Assembly: GCF_016798325.1 (NCBI RefSeq)
Contig: NZ_JAERVO010000005.1
Location: forward strand, 62,001 to 126,000
From: Marinobacter mangrovi
GTDB taxonomy: Bacteria; Pseudomonadota; Gammaproteobacteria; Pseudomonadales; Oleiphilaceae
Direction of reading: 5' to 3'
Length of the DNA: 64,000 bases
Below are positions 50,677-59,824 of this stretch, piece by piece. Every line of letters starts with the position of its first letter. Positions within the stretch are counted from its first letter, which is position 1. Below the pieces are notes generated by a model. It saw only the letters and a list, made by a program, of their open reading frames with translations. It made no database searches and was not told the DNA's origin. The translations under genes and the position numbers were made by a program.

Positions 50677-51104
50677 GTCGAAGCCTCTGCTGCGGATTGT
50701 GACCGGGCTTCGATCATCTTCCATCCGTTGCCGGACGGATCGCGGAAACCGGCGTCCACGGCGCCATACCGGTCGATCGGCTCCTGGGTGAACTCTACCC
50801 CCAGCCTGCTCAGCCGCTCGTAGGCCGAGCGGCAATCCTCCACATGGAGCACCAGCGGTGGCATGGCCCCCTTGGCCACAACCTCACTCAGAGTCCGCGC
50901 TGTCGCGTCATCGTGGACCGGCGGGCCCGGCTTGAACAAACCCAGCTGGAACGAGGGCTGCTCCGGGTGCTGCACCGTCAGCCAGCGATAATTCCCGTTG
51001 CGCACGTCCGTGTGGACCTGAAACCCCAGCCGTTCAACATAGAACGTCAGCGCTTCGTCCTGGTCCCGGACATACAGACCAACCACACCAATACCTTGTG
51101 TCAT
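50673..51104 (-). CDS. VOC-family (glyoxalase-like) protein
   Basis: Protein of 143 aa: GVVGLYVRDQDEALTFYVER, GFQVHTDVRNGNYRWLTVQ and DPSGNGWKMIEA are the betaalphabetabetabeta modules of the vicinal oxygen chelate family. Members include glyoxalases and antibiotic-binding proteins. It overlaps the upstream regulator and the downstream membrane-protein gene by four bases each (ATGA), giving a tightly coupled three-gene operon. Confidence 0.87.
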   Translation of the reverse strand: MTQGIGVVGLYVRDQDEALTFYVERLGFQVHTDVRNGNYRWLTVQHPEQPSFQLGLFKPGPPVHDDATARTLSEVVAKGAMPPLVLHVEDCRSAYERLSRLGVEFTQEPIDRYGAVDAGFRDPSGNGWKMIEARSQSAAEAST

Positions 51105-51580
51105 AGAAGATCCTCCGTTGATGGGCGGTCCATTCTCTCAACGGAGGTCTTCCGTCGCTTCTCCAAAACTGCCATCTTGAGGTCCGGACGATCAGCGGCG
51201 CGCACCATGCATTCGGGGACGTTTTCCCGGTCATCCGGAGACGACCGCTCACGTGCGCGGAGCTGCCCCGGGTTCTCACCGGTGATGTCGCGGAAAATGC
51301 GCCCGAAGGTTCCCAGGCTTTTCCAGCCCGTCTGAAAGGCGATGTCCGTGATCGGGAGGTCCGTGTCGCGAAGCAGTGCGACGGCCCGCTCGATGCGGCG
51401 GGTCAGCAAATAACGATGCGGTGGAACACCAAACGCTTCCTTGAACGAGCGGGCAAAGTGCGACGCCGAAACGGCGCTGACCTGCGCCAGGCGATGAATC
51501 GGCCACGCTTCGTGGGACGCGCGATCCATCCGGTCTTTCGCGCGAAGTAGCCGTCGCAACAGTTCGGGGCTCTGGGCCAT
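51101..51580 (-). CDS. AraC-type HTH protein lacking an effector domain
   Basis: Protein of 159 aa consisting only of the AraC DNA-binding domain (HRLAQVSAVSASHFARSFKE and ITDIAFQTGWKSLGTFGRIF) plus a C-terminal tail. There is no N-terminal sensor domain, as in the MarA/SoxS/Rob group, though the tail is longer. GGGAGGG lies about ten bases before ATG 51580. It heads an operon with the VOC and membrane-protein genes and likely regulates it. Confidence 0.85.
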   Translation of the reverse strand: MAQSPELLRRLLRAKDRMDRASHEAWPIHRLAQVSAVSASHFARSFKEAFGVPPHRYLLTRRIERAVALLRDTDLPITDIAFQTGWKSLGTFGRIFRDITGENPGQLRARERSSPDDRENVPECMVRAADRPDLKMAVLEKRRKTSVERMDRPSTEDLL

Positions 51581-51719
51581 GTTTGCTGTTCCCTCCCAAC
51601 CTGGGACGGCCCTGCCAGAACAGCGACGTGAACGAACCCGGCCACTCGCGCTTGAGCAGGCCACGGCCCCGTCACTGGTTGAGTCGTCTTTTGGTCATTA
51701 TGTTATCGGAAATACTCGC

Positions 51720-52061
51720 CTATTTTATCGCACTGCCCCTTTCCTTGATGCCTTCGAAACTGACCCGGCCTTGCGCATCGACATGGCAGGTCACGTTATG
51801 CACGGCATTGCCGTGCCCGCGAATATTGATATGCAGCTCGAAAGGCTGTCCGGGTCGGTAGCTTCCCGCGTTGGTTTCTTCCTCAAGCGGATAGCCGGTG
51901 AGAGCCTTCCCCTCAGGCTGCTGCACCGTTTTTTCCCGGCATTGCTCGACCAACTGCTGCGCTTTTTTCGCCGGCACCTCCGCCCACGCGTGAGCGGCCG
52001 TCAGAACGGACAGGGCCAAGGCAGGCAAGGTGACACGCTCGGCCAGTCTGGTGAATCGCAT
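51720..52061 (-). CDS. hypothetical periplasmic protein (113 aa)
   Basis: Signal peptide ends AHAWAEV near residue 28. The mature part contains two Cys (VEQCREKTV and NVTCHVDAQG) that could form a disulfide and a beta-rich middle (GQPFELHINIRGHGNAVHNV). GGAGG precedes the ATG. No family recognised. Confidence 0.7.
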   Translation of the reverse strand: MRFTRLAERVTLPALALSVLTAAHAWAEVPAKKAQQLVEQCREKTVQQPEGKALTGYPLEEETNAGSYRPGQPFELHINIRGHGNAVHNVTCHVDAQGRVSFEGIKERGSAIK

Positions 52062-52339
52062 ACGTTCCTCCGTGTTGGCTGTGCCCCCAGTGTAGGAAAA
52101 AAAACGGGCCGGATTGAACCGCCCTCCGCGTGACGACCCTTTAATGGGTGCTTATGAACAGGAACGACAAACCATGCCTCTTTTGACCACACCGGCTTGA
52201 ATCCGGCCTGCCCCATTCCTAGGCTGGTCGGGTAGGACATTCAGCGGCAGGGTCCGCCCCCATTGCAGGAGGGTCGCACGGTGACCACGACGGACGTTTT
52301 TCCTCAAACCGCGGTCAACGCGGCTCTTCTCCACACCCG

Positions 52340-53656
52340 TTGGTCCGCTCTGTGAAAGTGCCGTCAAGCACCAGCTTTGCGCTGATCGGAGCCGGCCTGA
52401 TTGCCATCAGTTACGGCCTGGCACGCTTCGCCTTTGGTCTGTTTGTGCCTCCCATTCGCGATGACCTGGCACTGACGCCGGAGGTCATCGGTGTCATCGG
52501 CGCTCTGCCGCTGATCAGTTTTTCACTGGCCACATTGGTTGCGCCGATCGTTGCCATTCGTTTCGGGGCTCGCAATACCACCGTGCTTTCCGGCGTGTTC
52601 GGCGTGGTGGGGTTGGCGGTGATCAGTCAGGCTTCAGGTGCCCTGTCGCTGGGGGTGGGCGTGTTCGCCTGCGGCATTTGCACGGGTTTGATGATGCCGG
52701 CGCTGACCGCGGCCATGCAGGCCCTGGTCAATCGCTCGCTGCACGGGCGGGTCAGCTCGGTGATGAACGCCGGGACCAGCGTCGGTGTGATCGTGGCCGT
52801 GCCAGCCATCCTGTTTGTCGCCAGTGCCTGGCGTTCGGCGTATCTCGTCTTTGCCATTCTGGCAGCGGTCGGGGTCATCGCCGCCCGCACCTTTATTCCG
52901 TCGGTATCGCGTGTCACGCCCCTGAACGCGGCCCCGCCTCCGCCGATCACGCGACTGCACTGGTGGCAGCTTTTCCGGCTCTCGCTGTTTGCCTTCGCGA
53001 TGGGCTTTGTGTCCGCCGCCTACTGGATCTTTGCTCCGGACCTTATGGTGAACCTCAGTTCCCAGCCGCCGAGTGCCACCGGTTGGCTGTGGCTGGCGGT
53101 TGGCATCGCAGGCCTTGGAGGCGCAGTGGTGGCCGATCTGGCCGACCGCAACAACCCGCCCATCACCCAGGCCCTGATGCTGATGATGCTGGCGGCAAGC
53201 CTGGCCCTGCTGGCAGCCAGTCCGAGTCAGTTGGTGATCACCGCGTTTTCGGCGCTGGTGTTTGGCCTGGCCTATATGAGTCTGACCGGACTCTACCTGA
53301 TGACCGGCATCCGCCTGTTGCCGGGCCGGTTGTCGATGGGGCCGGTGCTGCCCTTTATGGCGATCTCGCTCGGCCAGGCCACGGGTTCACCCGCCGTCGG
53401 CCTGCTGGTCAAGACGTTCGGTTACGCCGATGCGTTTGCCATGTTCTCCGCCATCGGCGTTGTCGTGGCTTTGCTGTCACCGCTCTATCCCCGCCACATT
53501 GACCAGGAGCCTGAGGAAGTCGAAGAGGATGAAACGGGCCTGCAGGCCGCTTATGACTACCAGCTCCAGGGCGAGGACGGCGAGCCTTGGGAAGATCACG
53601 GGCTGCCCAAGTCGGGGACGGCGCCCAAGCTGGAGACGGAAGAGAATCGGAGCTGA
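52340..53656 (+). CDS. MFS transporter (YbfB/YjiJ- or CynX-like)
   Basis: Protein of 438 aa, about 12 membrane helices. The start ALIGAGLIAISYGLARFAFG and GICTGLMMPALTAAMQALVN resemble the YbfB/YjiJ-like major facilitator branch. After the last helix there is an acidic tail (EPEEVEEDE ... GEDGEPWEDHG) of about 50 residues, unusual for MFS. TTG 52340 is the first codon; GTG 52352 is an equal candidate. No clear ribosome site. Substrate unknown. Confidence 0.82.
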   Translation: MVRSVKVPSSTSFALIGAGLIAISYGLARFAFGLFVPPIRDDLALTPEVIGVIGALPLISFSLATLVAPIVAIRFGARNTTVLSGVFGVVGLAVISQASGALSLGVGVFACGICTGLMMPALTAAMQALVNRSLHGRVSSVMNAGTSVGVIVAVPAILFVASAWRSAYLVFAILAAVGVIAARTFIPSVSRVTPLNAAPPPPITRLHWWQLFRLSLFAFAMGFVSAAYWIFAPDLMVNLSSQPPSATGWLWLAVGIAGLGGAVVADLADRNNPPITQALMLMMLAASLALLAASPSQLVITAFSALVFGLAYMSLTGLYLMTGIRLLPGRLSMGPVLPFMAISLGQATGSPAVGLLVKTFGYADAFAMFSAIGVVVALLSPLYPRHIDQEPEEVEEDETGLQAAYDYQLQGEDGEPWEDHGLPKSGTAPKLETEENRS

Positions 53657-53717
53657 AAGACGGTTATCCACCGCTGGTTCAAAGTCAGCCACAAGTCAAT
53701 GAACCCGCCGGGCGACT

Positions 53718-54626
53718 TCAGAACGACCAGTTCGCCGACCGGGTCAGCAACGCTTCTGAGGGTTGGGATAACAACCGGGTCAGCAGGGGCGGTTCAAACT
53801 GCCGCCGGATGCTGACTGCGTAAAACTCCTCGAACACGCCGGGCAACGCGCCGTAATCCACCAGACTGCCCCGCTCCAGCTCGTCACGGACCACGACCGG
53901 CGGCAATACCGCAAAGTGGCGTGTGTCCCGCGCCAGCAGACGCATCATCGCCATGTCGTCTACCTCCGCGACAATACGTGGGCTGATACCGTGGTAGTCG
54001 CACAGTTGGTCGAACGCATGGCGGATGTTGTTCTCCGGTCCCGGCACGATCAGGCTGCGCTCCACCAGCAATTCGGGAAACGTCTCCACACCGGTTACCC
54101 CCGGTGGGCCAATCACGCTGACGCCTTGCCGGGCAATGCGACGCGAGCGCCATGGGTTCTTTTCATCGCCATGGACGGGCTGGTTGGACAACACCAGGTC
54201 CAGTCGGTGGGCTGAGAGCCGGCGGATCAGGTCGTCCAGGGTGCCGCTCTGAATGATCAGCTCGATGTCGTCTCGCCCGAGCAGGGGTTTCAGGAACCCT
54301 TCCTGAAAGTTGCGGGAAAGGGTCGCCACCGCCCCGATCCGGAGGCTTTCCCGGTTGGCCTGGATACCGGAGCTGAACAGCTCCGTGAGCTCCTCGCCCT
54401 GCCGGAAGATATCTTCGGCATAGCCGAAAGCCACGCGGCCGGCCTCTGACAGCTTCAGCCGGCGGCCCTCCCGGATGAACAGCGCGTAGCCGAGACTGTC
54501 CTCCAGTTTGCGGATCTGGCCCGACAACGCCGACTGGGAAATGTGGAGGGACTCCGCGGCGCGGGTCAGGTGTCCGGCTTTGGCCACAGTCCAGAAATAG
54601 AACAGGTGATGGTAATTCAGTTTCAT
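53718..54626 (-). CDS. LysR-family regulator adjacent to dabBA
   Basis: Protein of 302 aa beginning MKLNYHHLFYFWTVAKAG, the NhaR-type LysR start, with helix-turn-helix RAAESLHISQSALSGQIRK. The effector domain carries LRIGAVATLSRNFQEGFLKP. It is divergent from dabB by about 100 bases. LysR genes of this type are commonly next to dabBA, so it probably senses carbon status or a related metabolite. Confidence 0.87.
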   Translation of the reverse strand: MKLNYHHLFYFWTVAKAGHLTRAAESLHISQSALSGQIRKLEDSLGYALFIREGRRLKLSEAGRVAFGYAEDIFRQGEELTELFSSGIQANRESLRIGAVATLSRNFQEGFLKPLLGRDDIELIIQSGTLDDLIRRLSAHRLDLVLSNQPVHGDEKNPWRSRRIARQGVSVIGPPGVTGVETFPELLVERSLIVPGPENNIRHAFDQLCDYHGISPRIVAEVDDMAMMRLLARDTRHFAVLPPVVVRDELERGSLVDYGALPGVFEEFYAVSIRRQFEPPLLTRLLSQPSEALLTRSANWSF

Positions 54627-54633
54627 GGCAATT

Positions 54634-54650
54634 GTTCTCTAAAAAAGAAC
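54634..54650. promoter_or_regulatory. inverted repeat in the LysR/dabB promoter
   Basis: GTTCT (54634-54638) and AGAAC (54646-54650) around seven bases, close to the T-N11-A layout of LysR sites, eight bases upstream of the LysR start. Weak but well placed. Confidence 0.4.
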
Positions 54651-54726
54651 GATAGGATCTTTTTAAACCATTTTTTATATGAATGCATTCCCGGCAAAGT
54701 AAGCACAACGTCAACGGGAGGCCTTT

Positions 54727-56340
54727 ATGAACGACCTTGCAACCGTATTTTCCATGCCAGCCCTCCTGGCCTGGCTCCTTCTGCCGGTGTCGCTCCTGCT
54801 GCTGGCGGGCTTCACGGGCTGGCAATCCAGCACACGGACCACCGGGCTCTGCTGGCGCCTCGCCAGCCGCCTGCTGGTGCTCTCGATCGGGGCCACCGCC
54901 CTCATCGGCGTGCTGCTGGTGGTCGATGCCTGGATCGCCGACACCGGCCTGCCGGAGATGGGCCATCGCCTGGGGCTCCAGCCCGATGGACTGGCCGTCT
55001 GGATGGCCCTGATGGTGGGCTTCATTGGCTGGGTCATTCTCCGCTACGCGGACACCTACCTGCTGGGCGATCCCGCACGCCATCGCTTCCTGCCCTGGTT
55101 CCTGACCACGCTGGCGAGCGTCCTTCTCCTGGTTTTCACCAACAACCTGCTGGTCCTGGCCTGGGCCTGGGTCGGTGTCAGCCTCGCCCTGCATCACCTG
55201 CTGACCCTGTACCATGACCGCCCGGAAGCCCGTCTCGCGGCGTTCCAGAAGTTCATCGTCAGCCGTATCGGCGACATCTGCGTGATGACCGGCGTCTGGC
55301 TGCTCTACCGCCACTACGGCACCTTCGACCTGCCTGCCATGATCACATCCGCCGGTGACACGGCCCAGGGCAGCACCCATCTCGAGATCGCCTCGGTCCT
55401 GTTCGCCGTGGCAGCGCTGCTGAAGTGCGCCCAGGTGCCGTTCCATGGCTGGCTGCTGCGCGTCATGGAAGCGCCGACGCCGGTCTCCGCCCTGCTCCAT
55501 GCGGGCGTCATCAACCTTGGGGGCTTTCTCTGGCTGCGGCTGTTCCCGGTGCTGGACGGTTTCTCCCCGGGGCATCTGGTCCTGCTCGCTGTCGGCGGCC
55601 TGACGGCGGTGGTCGGGGTGCTGACGATGATGAGCCAGGCCTCCGTCAAACACGCCCTGGCGTGGTCCACGTCGGCCCAGATGGGCTTCATGCTGTTCGA
55701 GATCGGCATGGGCGCCTACACCCTGGCCTTCCTGCACCTGTTGGCTCACTCGCTCTACAAGGCCCATTCGTTCCTGGCTTCGGGGCGCACGGTGTCGGCG
55801 TCCCGGGTGGCGCCGTTCGCAACGGCCGATATCCGTTCGCGCCTGGCCTGGAGTGCAGCCGTCGCCGGCTTCGGGCTCGCTCTACTGTGGCTGAAACCGG
55901 GGCTTGTGGAGAATAACCCGGTGCTGGGGGCCATGCTGATCCTGGCGATTTTCGGGTCGGTGCTCGGTCTGCCGGCGGGTATCCGCCTGCGTCAGAAGCT
56001 GCTCCTGGGCGGCCTGGCCGTTGGCCTGATACCAATTTATGGGCTCGCCCACTGGCTGCTGGGCCCGGTCGTCGCCCCGCACTTCACCGGACCACTGCCC
56101 CTGGCGGGTGTGGTGATCGGACTGCTGATGGTCGGCACCCTCGCCCTGGTCTCACTGATCCTGCTGCTGAATCCGCAGAGCCGGATAGCCCGAACGCTGC
56201 GATTCCACGTGAGCAACGGCTTCTACCTGATGTTGCCTTTTGACCACCTGACAACGCGGCTGGCGAACAGCCTCGCCTGGCGGCAACCGGCCGAGGCGGC
56301 GTCGAAGAACGATCTGTCCATCCTGGGAGACAAGTCATGA
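54727..56340 (+). CDS. dabB: DabB, cation-coupling membrane subunit of the DAB inorganic carbon transporter
   Basis: Protein of 537 aa with about 14 hydrophobic segments, homologous to NuoL/Mrp antiporter subunits: FTNNLLVLAWAWVGVSLALH, KFIVSRIGDIC, KCAQVPFHGWLLRVMEAPTP and SALLHAGVINLGGF. It is not part of a nuo operon; instead the next gene is dabA, overlapping by four bases, which identifies it as DabB. It is thought to couple proton or sodium flow to DabA. GGGAGG precedes the ATG. Confidence 0.9.
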   Translation: MNDLATVFSMPALLAWLLLPVSLLLLAGFTGWQSSTRTTGLCWRLASRLLVLSIGATALIGVLLVVDAWIADTGLPEMGHRLGLQPDGLAVWMALMVGFIGWVILRYADTYLLGDPARHRFLPWFLTTLASVLLLVFTNNLLVLAWAWVGVSLALHHLLTLYHDRPEARLAAFQKFIVSRIGDICVMTGVWLLYRHYGTFDLPAMITSAGDTAQGSTHLEIASVLFAVAALLKCAQVPFHGWLLRVMEAPTPVSALLHAGVINLGGFLWLRLFPVLDGFSPGHLVLLAVGGLTAVVGVLTMMSQASVKHALAWSTSAQMGFMLFEIGMGAYTLAFLHLLAHSLYKAHSFLASGRTVSASRVAPFATADIRSRLAWSAAVAGFGLALLWLKPGLVENNPVLGAMLILAIFGSVLGLPAGIRLRQKLLLGGLAVGLIPIYGLAHWLLGPVVAPHFTGPLPLAGVVIGLLMVGTLALVSLILLLNPQSRIARTLRFHVSNGFYLMLPFDHLTTRLANSLAWRQPAEAASKNDLSILGDKS

Positions 56341-58775
56341 ATCAGGTCAGCGTATCCCGCTTTGGTAAACCGGCACTGGCGTCCGACCAGAAAGACGCCC
56401 TGACCCGGGCAACGTCCGTGATTCCACCCAACTGGCCGCTGGACCGGTGGATTGCCGTCAACCCCTGGTGGGGCCTGCGGCACCTTCCCGCCGAGCGGGC
56501 CTCCCGCATTCCCGGCGCGCGGGCCAAGACGTCCATGCTGATGCCGCCCGCCTTCTACCGCGATGCCTGGCAACGGGGCCGCATCCGGGAAGAAGACCTG
56601 CGAGACGCCCAGCGCGAGAGCGACGGCCATGCGACGCGGGACACCCTGCTTGCCGCCCTGAAAAACGGCGATACGGACAGCGGCATGGCGGCGCCCTCAA
56701 TCCTCGACCAGACGTTCGGCAGCAGCGTCAGTCCGGCCATGGTGGCCGTTCGGCAACAGGTCGCGCGAACCTGCGGACTGTTCTTCGATACCCGGCAGTC
56801 GCGGTGGCTGGTGGACCTGGCGTCTGACGGTCTCTTTGCGAGCTGGCTGGAGCAAAGCCGGCACGACCCGCTCCTGGACCGCCGGACCGGTCTCGCCGGG
56901 GCCCGGTCAATCCTGAAAGACATGCCGGCCGCCCCGGCACAGGCCAGCAACTGGGCCATCGGTATCCTGAACCTCTCGGCAAGCGAACTGGAAGCACTGG
57001 CACACCGGCTGCTGTTCGAGCTCGTTGGCTGGAGCGCCTGGTGCAAGGGCGCCGAATGGCAGGCCGCGCTGGATGGTGGCGCAGCCAACTTGTGCGACCA
57101 ACTGCTGGTGATTCTGCTGGTCTGGGAGGCGATTGGCGTCCATCTGGCAGCGCCGGAGCAGCGGCACCAGTGGCAGGCGGCCTGGAACACCTACCTCAAA
57201 GGCGCGACGCAACCCCATGACCCGACCCTGTGGCTCTGGCACCGCGCTTACGAGCGGGGCTATCAGCGGGAACTGATCGGCACGCTGACCGGTCCCAGAG
57301 ATCCGGTGAGCACGGCGCCGCCGGCCGGGGCCGACAGCGAGATCCAGGCCGTATTCTGCATCGACGTGCGGTCCGAGGTGATGCGCCGCCATCTTGAGGC
57401 GGCGTGCCCGACGGTCCAGACCCTCGGCTTCGCCGGCTTCTTCGGTATGCCGGTGACGCACCGGGGCCTGGGGCCGGAGGACGACATGCCGAGGCTTCCG
57501 GGACTGCTGGCTCCGGTCTACCGGCTGGTGGACTCCACCGGCGACCGTCAGGCGGATCGGACACAGTACCAGGCCGCCAGCCAGCGCGAGATGACCCGGC
57601 AGACGGTGCGTAAGGCCAAGTACAGCAGCCTGTCCAGTTTCACGCTGGTCGAAACCACCGGACTGGCCTGGGGCTGGAAGTTGCTCCGCGACAGCCTGTA
57701 CCGGAACCGTACGAAGCCGGCCACGTCCACCCCGGCCAAGAGCGGCCTTTTTCAGCGCTATGGCGGTGACCCGGTGTCCGACCCGGAAAAAGTCGACCTC
57801 GCCGAACGGATGCTGCGCGGCCTGTCGCTGACCACCGGCTTCGCGCCGCTGCTGGTGTTCGTCGGGCATGGCAGCCATACCGACAACAATCCGCACCAGG
57901 CCGGACTGGCATGCGGTGCCTGCGGGGGTCAGAACGGCGGAGTCAATGCGGCACTGGCGGCCCGTCTGATCAACGATCCCCAGGTCCGTGCCGGCCTGGT
58001 GGCACGGGGCATCCGCATTCCCGACTTCACGCTGGCACTGGCTGCGGAACACTGCACGGTGACGGATCGGGTCACGGTCCTGAATCGCGAGCAGGTGCCG
58101 GACAGCTACCTGAAAAAGCTGATCCGCCTGGAAAATGCCTTCACCGAAGCCGCCCGGCGCAGCCGCCGGGAGCGGGCTGCGGCCCTCGGCCTCGCCGGCC
58201 ATGACGACGACCGCCTGCTGCAACACATGACCAAACGTACGGTGAACTGGTCCGAAGTCCGGCCGGAATGGGGGCTGGCGAACAATGCGGCCATCATCTT
58301 CGCCGACCGATCCCGGACGCGGGGGCTGAACCTGAAGGGACGCACGTTCCTGCATGACTACAAGCCCTCGCAGGATCCGGATGGCACCGTGCTTGAGGCC
58401 CTGATGACCGCGCCGATGGTGGTGGCGAACTGGATCAACCTGCAGTACCTGGGCTCGGTGGCGGCGCCGGAGACCTTCGGTGCGGGCAACAAGCTGCTGC
58501 ATTCGGTGGTCGGCGGCAACGTGGGCGTGATCGAGGGCAACGACCCGGACCTGCGGATCGGCCTGGCGCTCCAGTCCGTCCACGACGGCGAAGCCTGGCG
58601 CCACGAGCCCGTGAGACTCAACGTGTTCATCGACGCCCCGCGCCAGCACCTCGAGCGGATCCTGGCACAGCAACCCGATGTGGCGCGGCTGGTGGAGAAC
58701 CACTGGCTGTGGCTGTTCCGTTTCGCCGGGGACAGCGTCGAGCAGTACCGCAACGGCGACTGGCAGCCGTGCTGA
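56337..58775 (+). CDS. dabA: DabA, inorganic carbon transporter catalytic subunit (DUF2309)
   Basis: Protein of 812 aa of the DUF2309/UPF0753 family. The zinc ligands known from DabA are all present: Cys341 and Asp343 in AVFCIDVRSE, His511 in VGHGSHTDNNP and Cys526 in LACGACGG; the His-Cys spacing of 15 equals that of the characterised protein. It works as a beta-carbonic-anhydrase-like enzyme that hydrates CO2 to bicarbonate in one direction, driven through DabB. The start overlaps the dabB stop (ATGA). The N-terminus NPWWGLRHLPAE is typical. A terminator follows. Confidence 0.93.
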   Translation: MNQVSVSRFGKPALASDQKDALTRATSVIPPNWPLDRWIAVNPWWGLRHLPAERASRIPGARAKTSMLMPPAFYRDAWQRGRIREEDLRDAQRESDGHATRDTLLAALKNGDTDSGMAAPSILDQTFGSSVSPAMVAVRQQVARTCGLFFDTRQSRWLVDLASDGLFASWLEQSRHDPLLDRRTGLAGARSILKDMPAAPAQASNWAIGILNLSASELEALAHRLLFELVGWSAWCKGAEWQAALDGGAANLCDQLLVILLVWEAIGVHLAAPEQRHQWQAAWNTYLKGATQPHDPTLWLWHRAYERGYQRELIGTLTGPRDPVSTAPPAGADSEIQAVFCIDVRSEVMRRHLEAACPTVQTLGFAGFFGMPVTHRGLGPEDDMPRLPGLLAPVYRLVDSTGDRQADRTQYQAASQREMTRQTVRKAKYSSLSSFTLVETTGLAWGWKLLRDSLYRNRTKPATSTPAKSGLFQRYGGDPVSDPEKVDLAERMLRGLSLTTGFAPLLVFVGHGSHTDNNPHQAGLACGACGGQNGGVNAALAARLINDPQVRAGLVARGIRIPDFTLALAAEHCTVTDRVTVLNREQVPDSYLKKLIRLENAFTEAARRSRRERAAALGLAGHDDDRLLQHMTKRTVNWSEVRPEWGLANNAAIIFADRSRTRGLNLKGRTFLHDYKPSQDPDGTVLEALMTAPMVVANWINLQYLGSVAAPETFGAGNKLLHSVVGGNVGVIEGNDPDLRIGLALQSVHDGEAWRHEPVRLNVFIDAPRQHLERILAQQPDVARLVENHWLWLFRFAGDSVEQYRNGDWQPC

Positions 58776-58781
58776 CAACCA

Positions 58782-58817
58782 CCGGCCCGCGCCCTGGATG
58801 GTCGTGGGCCGGCTTTT
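58782..58817 (+). terminator. terminator of the dabBA operon
   Basis: CCGGCCC (58782-58788) and GGGCCGG (58806-58812) then CTTTTC, seven bases after the dabA stop. Confidence 0.65.
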
Positions 58818-59017
58818 CACTACCGGCACATGCCGGCCGATCAAGCCGTGCCTCACCGATACCCCTGCAATCCGGAATTCCGTCCGATAACGACAACATG
58901 TTATAACGTATCACATTTTTGCTCGACAGCCCGTCGCCTGATGAACCCGTCACATGGACCGGTACGTCACTGGATAAGGCGATGTTCGGATCCGAGTACA
59001 CCGCGTCAGGAGATAGC

Positions 59018-59383
59018 ATGATGGTCAAGAGAGAACGCGACCGGTTGGAGCGCCGGTTGATCAAGGCGCTGACCCGATCCTGTGAGGACGCCAAGCCCAT
59101 AATTCCCGGCTTCACCTGGCTGACTCACGAGGTCGATTACCAGCGATTTCCCGGAAGCCTGATGGTGACCTGGGTGTTCGATACCGATGCCAACCTTGCC
59201 CAGGCACTGAAGAGCGGCGACCGACGGCGAATACAGGATCTTACGGCCGGAGCATTGGCCGACGCCGGAGTTGAGGTGGACGATGTAGCTCAACACGTGG
59301 ACCTGGACAGCGAAGAGGCGTGCCTGAGGACCCATGCCGGCAACTGGCAGCAACGCTTGAAAACCAGGTCAGCGAGGCACTGA
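59018..59383 (+). CDS. conserved hypothetical protein (121 aa)
   Basis: Soluble protein starting MMVKRERDRLERRLIKALTR, with IIPGFTWLTHEVDYQRFPGS and WVFDTDANLAQAL in the middle. AGGAG lies five bases before ATG 59018. I know similar conserved proteins without an assigned function. It is directly followed, with no gap, by the DUF1289 gene, so the two are one transcript. Confidence 0.65.
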   Translation: MMVKRERDRLERRLIKALTRSCEDAKPIIPGFTWLTHEVDYQRFPGSLMVTWVFDTDANLAQALKSGDRRRIQDLTAGALADAGVEVDDVAQHVDLDSEEACLRTHAGNWQQRLKTRSARH

Positions 59384-59560
59384 ATGGCGGCGAAAATCGA
59401 TTCCCCCTGCCAGTCGCTGTGCCAGCTCAAGGGCGGGCTTTGCACCGGCTGCGGCCGCACGACGGAGGAAATCCGTCACTGGAAATCCATGAAGCGGCCC
59501 GAAAAGATGAAAGCGTCCAAACGGGCGGAACAGCGGCTGAAGAAGATAGCTTCCGGCTGA
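59384..59560 (+). CDS. DUF1289 family small Cys-rich protein (58 aa)
   Basis: The ATG follows the upstream stop without a gap. The 58 residues contain SPCQSLCQLKGGLCTGCGRT then EEIRHW, the full DUF1289 signature with four Cys suited to bind a metal, followed by a Lys/Arg-rich tail. Function unknown; these proteins often sit beside small housekeeping genes. Coupled translation with the upstream gene is likely. Confidence 0.8.
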   Translation: MAAKIDSPCQSLCQLKGGLCTGCGRTTEEIRHWKSMKRPEKMKASKRAEQRLKKIASG

Positions 59561-59824
59561 CGTCCTATGAGCAAACCCCATATCGGGTCGTCATCAGTCA
59601 TCGGGTCCGCTCGCGCGGTAATGGCCCGAAAAGGAGGATTCAATAAATCGGCGATACGGAGGTGGTCATGCCTCAGCCGCTGCCAAGCAGGGCCACGTCA
59701 CATTTCACAATTATCTACAACAAAAGTCTAAGGTCTGCCACCGCGGCGCCGATATGATGATGGAAGCACCCTTACCGAAAACAAGACCATAACGCTCAAC
59801 GGCCTACTGCGGGGTTAGCTGTTC

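Noticed and set aside
54163-55767. A 534-codon minus-strand frame across dabB and the LysR gene
   Set aside because: It runs through two well-supported genes and their promoter and has no domain signature.
56907-58856. A 649-codon open frame on the minus strand opposite dabA
   Set aside because: It is an antisense by-product of GC-rich codon use. DabA on the plus strand has all zinc ligands and family length; the minus frame shows no recognisable motifs and His/Gln/Arg-rich composition.
59567-59731. A 54-codon frame after the DUF1289 gene
   Set aside because: Composition is not protein-like and no ribosome site is present.
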